A stretch of 64,000 nt of DNA. It comes from Paguma larvata. Lineage: Eukaryota > Chordata > Mammalia > Carnivora > Viverridae. This document shows positions 57,169-64,000 of the stretch, in pieces. The translations under genes and the position numbers were made by a program. Position 1 is the first letter of the stretch; the number at the start of each line of letters is the position of its first letter. The stretch is taken from contig CM057835.1 of the NCBI GenBank assembly GCA_030068075.1, forward strand, positions 70,691,395 to 70,755,394, read 5' to 3'. Below the pieces are notes generated by a model. The model ran no database searches. It saw only the letters and a list, made by a program, of their open reading frames with translations, and was not told where the DNA came from.

Positions 57169-58064
57169 ATGACGAGACGGAAGAATTATCCCCAAAAGAA
57201 TCTACAAGAAGCAGTGAAAGCTCAAGAATTAATGAAAACAGATATAAGCAATATAACAGAACTTGAATATAGAATGATAATCATAAAACTAATTGCTGGC
57301 CTTGAAAAAAGCTTAGATGAATGCAAGGGGTCCCGCGCGGCAGAGTTCAAGGACCTTAAAAACGGTCAGGAAGAATTAAAGAAGACATTGGAAGAAATAC
57401 AGGGGAAACTGGAAGCAGCCACAGCACGGATTGAAGAGGTAGAGGAAAGAGTTAGTGCCTTAGAAGACAAAATCATTGAAACAGAGGAAGCAGATAAAAA
57501 GAGAGAGAAGCTGATCCAGGAACAGGAAAGGAGAATTCGAGAGCTGAGCGATGCACTCAAAAGAAACAATATTCGTTTCATAGGAGTTCCAGAGGAAGAA
57601 GAGAGAGAGAAAGGAGTTGAAGGGGTTCTTGAACAAATCATTGCTGAGAACTTCCCCAACATGAGGAAGGAAACGGGCATGTAAATCCAAGAGGCACAGA
57701 GACCTCCCCTCAGACGTAACTTGAATAGACCTTCTGCACGGCACATCATAGTAAAGCTGGCAAAATACAAAGATAGGGAGAGAATCCTGAAAGCAGCTAG
57801 GGACAAAAGAACCCTAACATACAAAGGGAGACCTATAAGGGTAATAGCAGACTTATCTACAGAAACTTGGCAAGCCAGAAAGGAATGGCAGGATATCTTC
57901 AATGTGATGAGCAAGAAAAGGGCATGGAACCAAGAATTCTGTATCCGGCTAGCCTGTCATTCAGAATAGAAGGAGAGATCAAGGTTTTTCCCAACAATCA
58001 AAAACTGAAAGAATTTATCACAAATAAGCCAGCACTGCAAGAGATCCTGAGGGGCATTCTATGA
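57169..58064 (+). pseudogene. L1 ORF1 (RNA-binding protein), disrupted
   Basis: ORF1p is the trimeric RNA chaperone of L1 particles. The start is ATG at 57,169 (MTRRKNYPQ). There is a coiled-coil-like region (about 57,330-57,530, many E/K/L heptads such as RIEEVEERVSALEDKI), an RRM-like region (NNIRFIGVPEEEE at about 57,565), and a C-terminal domain (RILYPA[S]LSF...GEIK, 57,930-58,000). Lesions are a nonsense TAA at 57,682-57,684 (Q-type codon expected) and a frameshift between about 57,906 and 57,925 that moves the C-terminus to another frame ending at 58,064. The protein from this copy would be truncated to 171 residues, lacking the full RNA-binding part. Confidence 0.88.
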
Positions 58065-58111
58065 AGACAAGGTTGCAAAGAACACAAACTGCCAGGGACA
58101 GCCTTACAAAC

Positions 58112-61100
58112 ATGAAACTTACAGATAATACAGTGACTGTAAGCCCATATTTTTCAATATTAACACTGAATGTAAATGGACTAAATGCGCCAATCAAAAG
58201 ACACAGGATAACAGAATGGATTAAAAAACAAGACCCATCTATTTGCTGTCTTCAAGAAACTCATCTTAAACCTGAAGATACCTTCAGATTGAAAGTGAGG
58301 GGATGGAGAACTATCTACCATGCTACTGGAAGTCAGAAGAAAGCCGCAGTAGCCACACTTATATCAGACAAATCAGACTTTAAAATGAACGATGTAATAA
58401 GAGATGAAGAAGGACATTCTATAATAGTCTCAGCGACCATCCAGCAGGAAGAGCTAACAATTGTAAATATCTACGCACCGAATTCGGGGGCACCCAAATT
58501 TGTAAAACAACTAATTACAAACATTAGCAACCTCATCGATAAAAATCTCAACACTCCACTCTCAGCATTGGATAGATCCACAAAACAGAAAATCTCCGCA
58601 GAAACAATAGCCCTGAATGACACATTAGGACAGATGGGCCTCACAGACATCTTTAGGGTCCTTCATCCAGAAGCAAAGGAATTTACGTTCTTCTCAACTG
58701 CACACGGTACATTTTCCAAGATAGACCACATTCTGGGGCACAGAGAAGCTCTGAATAAATATAAAATAATTGAGATCATACCGTGTACAGTGTCAGACCA
58801 CAATGCTTTGAAACTTGAAATCAACCACAAGAGAAAGCCTGGAAAATATCCAAGAACATGGCGGCTAAGAATAACCTACTAAAAGATGAGTGGGTCAACC
58901 AAGCAATCATAGAAGAAATTAAAAAATACATGGAAACAAATGAAAATGAAAATACAACAATCCAAATGCTCTGGGACGCAGCAAAGGCAGTCTTGAGAGG
59001 GAAATATATTGCCATCCAGGCCCATCTCAAGAAACAGAAAAATCAATAACACAAATTCTAACAGCACGCCTAAAGGAACTAAAAGCAGATCAACTAAAAC
59101 AACCCAAGCCCAGCAGAAAGAGAGAAATAACAAAGATCAGGACACAAATTAACCATATGGAGACAGAAAAGGTAGTGGAACAGATCAATGAAACCAAAAG
59201 CTGGTTCTTTGAAAAAATAAACAAAATAGACAAACCTCTATCCAAGCTTCTCAAAAAGAAAAGATAGAGAACTCAAATAGATAAAATCGTGAATGAAAAG
59301 GGAGAAATTACAACCAATCCCTCAGAGATACAAGCAATCATCAGAGAATACTATGAAAAATTATATGCCACCAAACTTGGCAATCTGGAAGAAATGGACA
59401 GCTTCCTAAATAGCCACACGCTACCAAAACTCAAACGGGAAGAAATAGGCAATTTGAACAGACCCATAACTAGTGAAGAAATAGAATCAGTTATCAAAAA
59501 CCTCCCAGCAAATAAAAGCCCTGGACCAGATGGCTTTCCTGCGGAATTTTACCAGACATGTAAAACAGAGTTAATTCCTATCCTCCTCAAGCTGTTCCAA
59601 AAAATTGAAACGGAAGGAAAACTCCCGGACTCACTCTATGAAGCCAGCATCACTTTGATTCCCAAACCAGATAGAGACCCAGCAAAGAAAGAAAATTACA
59701 GGCCAATATCCCTGATGAATATGGATGCAAAAATTCTCAACAAGATACTAGCAAATCGAATCCAACAGCATATAAAGAGAATTATCCACCATGATCAAGT
59801 AGGATTCATCCCTGGGTTGCAGGGCTGCTTCAATATTCGCAAATCAATCAACGTGATACATCACATCAACAAAAGAAAAGATAAGAACCATATGATCCTG
59901 TCAATAGATGCAGAAAAAGCATTTGACAAAATACAGCATCCTTTCTTAATAAAAACTCTCGAGAAGGTCGGGATAGAAGGAACATACTTAAACATCATAA
60001 AAGCCATATATGAAAAGCCCACAGCTAATATCATCCTCAATGGGGAAAAACTGAAAGCCTTCCCCCTGAGATCAGGAGCACGACAGGGGTGTCCACTCTC
60101 GCCACTGCTATTTAACATAGTGCTGGAAGTCTTAGCATCAGCAATCAGACAACAAAACAAAATAAAAGGCATCAAGATTGGCAAGGAGGAAGTCAAACTT
60201 TCACTTTTTGCAGATGACATGATACTTTACATGGAAAACCCGACGGAATCCACCAAAAGCCTACTAGAACTGATTTATGATTTCGGCAAAGTTGCAGGAT
60301 ACAAAATCAATGTACAGAAATCGGTGGCATTTCTATACACCAACAATGAAGCAGCAGAAAGAGAAATAAAGAAGCTAATCCCTTTCACAATTGCACCAAA
60401 AACCATAAAATACTTAGGAATAAGTCTAACCAAAGATGTGAAAGACCTCTATGCTGAAAACTATAAAAAACTTATGAAGGAAATTGAGGAAGACACAAGG
60501 AAATGGAAAAACATCCCATGCTCATGGATTGGAAGAATAAATATCATCAAAATGGCAATACTACCCAAAGCAATCTACACATTCAATGCAATCCCAATCA
60601 AAATTGCACCAGCATTCTTCTCAAAGCTAGAGCAAACAATCCTAAAATTTGTATGGAACCACAAAAGACCTCGAATAGCCAAAATAATACTGAAGAATAA
60701 AACCAAGGCAGGAGTCATCACAATCCCAGACTTTAACCTCTACTACAAAGCGGTGGTCATCAAGACTGTATGGTATTAGCACAAAAACAGACACATAGAC
60801 CAATGGAATAGAATAGAAAACTCAGAAACGGACCCGCAAGTATATGGCCAACTAATCTTTGACAAAGCGGGAAAATGTATCCAATGGAAAAAAGACAGCC
60901 TCTTTAACAAATGGTGCTGGGAGAATTGGACAGCAACTTGCAAAAGAATGAAACTAGACCACTTTCTTGCACCACTCACAAAAATAAATTCTAAATGGAT
61001 AAAAGATCTGAATGTGAGACAGGAAACCATCAAAATCCTAGAGGAAAAAGCAGGAAAAAGCCCCTTTGACCTAAGACGCACCAATTTCTTACTTGACACG

Positions 61101-62010
61101 TCTCCAAAGGCAAGGGAATCAAAAGCAAAGATGAACTATTGGGACTTCATCAAGATAAAAAGCTTCTGCACAGCAAAAGAAACAACCAACAAAATGAATA
61201 GGCAACCAACGGAATGGGAAAAGATAATCGCAAATGACATATCGGATAAAGGACTAATATCTAAAATCTATAAAGAACTTACCAAACTCCACACCCGAAA
61301 AACAAACAACCCAGTGAAGAAATGGGCAGATGATATGAATAGACACTTCTCCAAAGAGGACATTCAGATGGCAAATAGACACTTGAAACGATGTTCAATG
61401 TCACTCATCATCAGGGAAATACAAATCAAAACCACACTGCGATACCACCTCACACCAGTCAGAGTGGCTAAAATGAACAAATCAGGAAACTATAGATGCT
61501 GGCGAGGATGTGGAGAAGTAGGCACCCTCCTACATTGTTGGTGGGAATGCAAACTGGTGCAGCCACTCTGGAAAACGGTGTGGAGGTTCCTCAAAAAAAA
61601 TGAAAATAGAGCTACCCTATGATCCAGCAATAGCCCTGCTAGGAATCTACCCAAGAGACACAGGATTGCTGATGCATAGGAGCACGTCTACCCCAATGTT
61701 CATAGCAGCACTTTCGACAATAGCCAAAACATGGAAAGAAACTAAGTGCCCATCAACTGACGAGTGGATAAAGAAGATGTGGTACATATATACAATGGAC
61801 TACTATGTGGCAATGAGAAAAAATGAAATCTGGCCATGCGTAGCAACATGGATGGAACTGGAGGGTATTATGTTAAGTGAAATAAGTCAGTCAGAAAAAG
61901 ACAGATACCATATGTTTCCACGAATAGGTGGACTTGGTGAGACTAAGCAAAAACCAGGGGGAGGGGAAGAGGGAAAAGAAAAAAAAAGACACAGAGAGGG
62001 AGGGAGATAA
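58112..62010 (+). pseudogene. L1 ORF2 (endonuclease-RT), multiply disrupted
   Basis: ORF2p nicks DNA and reverse-transcribes L1 RNA. The endonuclease domain is at 58,112-58,860 with recognisable active-site blocks (CCLQETHL; NIYAPNSG; SKIDHI; SDHNA), but the usual GDFN block is reduced to N by a small in-frame loss near 58,553, removing a catalytic Asp. Frameshifts follow near 58,862 and 59,050 and a stop TAG at 59,265-59,267. The RT domain is then open from 59,268 to 60,776 with [10 protein letters not shown] and an intact FADD site at 60,207-60,218. A second TAG (60,777-60,779, Trp expected) and a frameshift in an A8 run (61,593-61,600) break the C-terminal part with its Cys-rich segment ([10 protein letters not shown]). 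Not functional as it stands, but the 496-codon RT frame is the best preserved in the window. Confidence 0.9.
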
Positions 62011-62168
62011 AACATAAGAGACTCTCAAAGACTAAGAACAAACTGAGGGTGAGGGAGATGGAGGGGGGAGAGGGGGTGATGGGCATTAAAAAGGGCACAT
62101 GTTGGGATGAACACTGGGTGTTATATGTAAACCAATTTGAAAATAAACTATTATAACAACAAAAAAAA

Positions 62169-64000
62169 GAAAATTTGAAAAGACCCATATCTAGTGAAGA
62201 AATTGAATCAGTTATCAAATATCTCCCATCAAATAAAAGCCCTGGACCAGACAGCTTCCTTGCAGAATTTGACCAGACATTTAAAACAAAGTTAATTCCT
62301 ATCTTCCTCAAGCTGTTCCCAAAAAATTGAAACGGAAAGAAAACTCCCGGACTCATTCTATGAAGCCAGCATTACTTTGATTCCCAAACCTGATACATAC
62401 CCTGCAAAAAGAGAGAATTACAAACCAATATCCCTGATGAATATGGATGCAAAAATTCTCAACAAGATACTAGCAAATCGAATCCAACAACATATAAAAA
62501 GAATTATTCACCATGATTAAGTAGGATTCATCCCTGGGTTGCAAGGCTGGTTCAATATTCACAAATCAATCAATGTGATAAGTCACATTAAAATAAGAAA
62601 AGATAAGGACTATATGATCCTGTCACTTGATGTAGAGAAAGCATTTGACAAAATACAGCACTCTTTCTTAATAAAAACTCTCGAGAAAGGGTAGAAAGAA
62701 CATACTTAAACATCATAAAAGCCATATATGAAAAGCCCACAACTAATATCATCCTCAATGGGGAAAAACAGACAGCCTTCCCCGTAAGATCAGGAACACG
62801 ACAGGGGTGTCCGCTCTCGCCACTGCTTTTTAACATAGTGTTGGAAGTCTTAGCAACAGCAATCAGACAACAAAACAAAATAAAAGCATCAAGATTGGCA
62901 AGAAGGAAGTCAAACTTTCACTTTTTGCAGATGACATGATACTTTACATGGAAAACCCGACAGAATCCACCAAAAGCCTACTGGAATTGATCCATGAATT
63001 TGGCAAAGTTGCAGGGTACAATATCAATGTACGGAAAGGGTGGAATTTCGATACACCAACAATGAATCAGCAGAAAGAGAAATAAAGAAGCTAATCCCTT
63101 TCACAGTTGCACCAAAACCCATAAAATAATTAGGAATACACCTAACCAATGACGTAAAAGACCTCTGCACTGAAAACCACACAAAACTTATGAAGGAAAT
63201 TGAGAAAGACACAAGGAAATGGAAAACATCTTATTCTTATGGATTGAAAGAATAAATATCGTTAAAATGGCAATACTACCCAAAGAAATCTACACATTCA
63301 ATGTAATCCCAATCTAAATTGCACGAGAATTCTTCTCAAAGCTGGAGCAAACAATCCTAAAATTTGCATGGAACCACAAAAGACCCCGAATAGCTAAAGT
63401 AATACTGAAGAAGAAAACCAAGGTGGGAGGCATCAAAATCCCAGACTTTAACCTCTGCTACAAAGCAGTAGTCATCAAGACAGTATGGTATTGGCACAAA
63501 AACAGACACATAGACAAAAGAATAGAATAGAAAACTCAGAAATGGACCCGCAAGTATGTGGCCAATTAATCTTTGACAAAGCAGGAAAGAGTATCCAATG
63601 GAAACAAGACAGACTCTATAATAAAGGTGCTGGGAGAACTGGACAGCAATATGCAAAAGAATGAAACTAGACCACTTCCTTATACCACTCACAAAAATAA
63701 CCTCTAAATGGATAAAGGATCTGAATATGAGACAGGAAACCATCAAAATCCTAGAGGAGAAAGCAGGAAAAAGCCTCTTTGACCTAAGATGCACCAATTT
63801 CTTACTGGACACATCTCCAAAGACAAGGGAATTAAAAGGAAAGATGAACTACTGGGACCTCATCAAGATAAAAAGCTTCTGCACGGCAAAAGAAACAACC
63901 AACAAAACGGATAGGCAACTAAGGAATGGGAAAAGATAATCACAAATGACATATCAGATAAAGGACTAGTATCTAAAATCTATAAAGAACTTACCAAACA
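62169..64000 (+). mobile_element. LINE-1 ORF2 fragment, runs off the window
   Basis: It begins gaaaatttgaaaagaccc inside ORF2 (N-terminal RT region) directly after the A-tail of the previous L1. It contains [17 protein letters not shown] RT, the tgtccgctctcgccact motif (about 62,809), the FADD site (about 62,926) and the C-terminal region to the window edge. It is frameshifted and stop-ridden (for example near 62,330, 62,518, 62,690 and 63,045), and more eroded than the preceding element. The 3' end is outside the window. Confidence 0.9.

Larger units (their letters stand above)
56925..62168 (+). mobile_element. Long LINE-1 with a captured host 5' end
   Basis: The element has the order BLOC1S5-derived 5' segment (56,925-57,116), L1 leader (57,117-57,168), ORF1 (57,169-58,064), ORF2 (58,112-about 62,010), G-rich 3' UTR, aatttgaaaataaactatt end and an A-tail to about 62,168. 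The normal L1 5' UTR is absent. No target duplication was found: the 5' flank is ...aatgtaaatattt and the 3' side is directly another L1. The 3' end belongs to the younger type shared with 33,040 and 38,979. Confidence 0.88.

Noticed and set aside
56946..57266. Fused BLOC1S5-L1 reading frame as a new protein-coding gene
   Set aside because: The apparent start is a GTG, not an ATG. After 57,116 the frame runs out of phase with ORF1 and soon stops, and the parent L1 is heavily mutated.
57366..57914. 182-codon minus-strand frame rich in Ser/Leu
   Set aside because: It is the exact antisense shadow of the L1 ORF1 coiled coil.

Overview
This window is mammalian genomic DNA, almost certainly from a carnivore and most likely a cat (Felidae). 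It shows a stretch of the immunoglobulin lambda variable (IGLV) array. The carnivore call rests on tRNA-derived SINEs of the CanSINE/SINEC type (A/B-box head, CT-rich middle, A/T-rich tail; the antisense copy ends ...gagcaacccaggcgcccc) and on the carnivore-type LINE-1 3' ends that fill most of the window. The felid assignment and the IGL-locus assignment are inferences from sequence appearance, not from a database search.

The only host coding material consists of IGLV segments, all on the + strand, plus one captured host mRNA fragment. Three IGLV segments look intact (leader, intron, V exon, 23-RSS): two IGLV2-like at 10,485-10,954 and 52,643-53,112, and one IGLV3-like at 30,008-30,494. Three are broken. 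These are an IGLV2-like pseudogene at 7,178-7,651, its duplicate at 23,236-23,925 with a SINE inside the V exon, and an IGLV3-like segment at 34,521-34,985 with a damaged leader and RSS. A lone leader exon sits at 37,987. No J or C segment is visible.

The array is built from repeated cassettes. A block at about 5,275-10,001 recurs at 21,433-26,297, with both ends of the second copy lying in L1 sequence. The V cassette at 10.3-13.2 kb is paralogous to 52.4-56.8 kb. IGLV2-type cassettes carry a CTCF-core-like motif (ccac[c/t]agggggcagca) about 700 bp upstream of the leader. All copies point the same way, and the motif is missing from the cassette of the 52.6 kb gene. Octamer promoter elements (ATTTGCAT) lie about 90-110 bp upstream of the leaders.

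Around and inside these cassettes lie at least 15 L1 insertions of several ages, five SINEs and two class-II-ERV-like solo LTRs. Several L1s have clear target-site duplications, and one is a textbook twin-primed inversion.

The most striking element is at 56,925-62,168. It is a long L1 carrying ORF1 and ORF2 remains, but its 5' end is about 190 bp of spliced-looking coding sequence matching the N-terminal part of BLOC1S5 (Muted), joined directly to the L1 leader just upstream of ORF1. This looks like a host-mRNA/L1 chimera, by 5' transduction with splicing or by template switching. It is followed without spacer by another truncated L1 that runs off the window.
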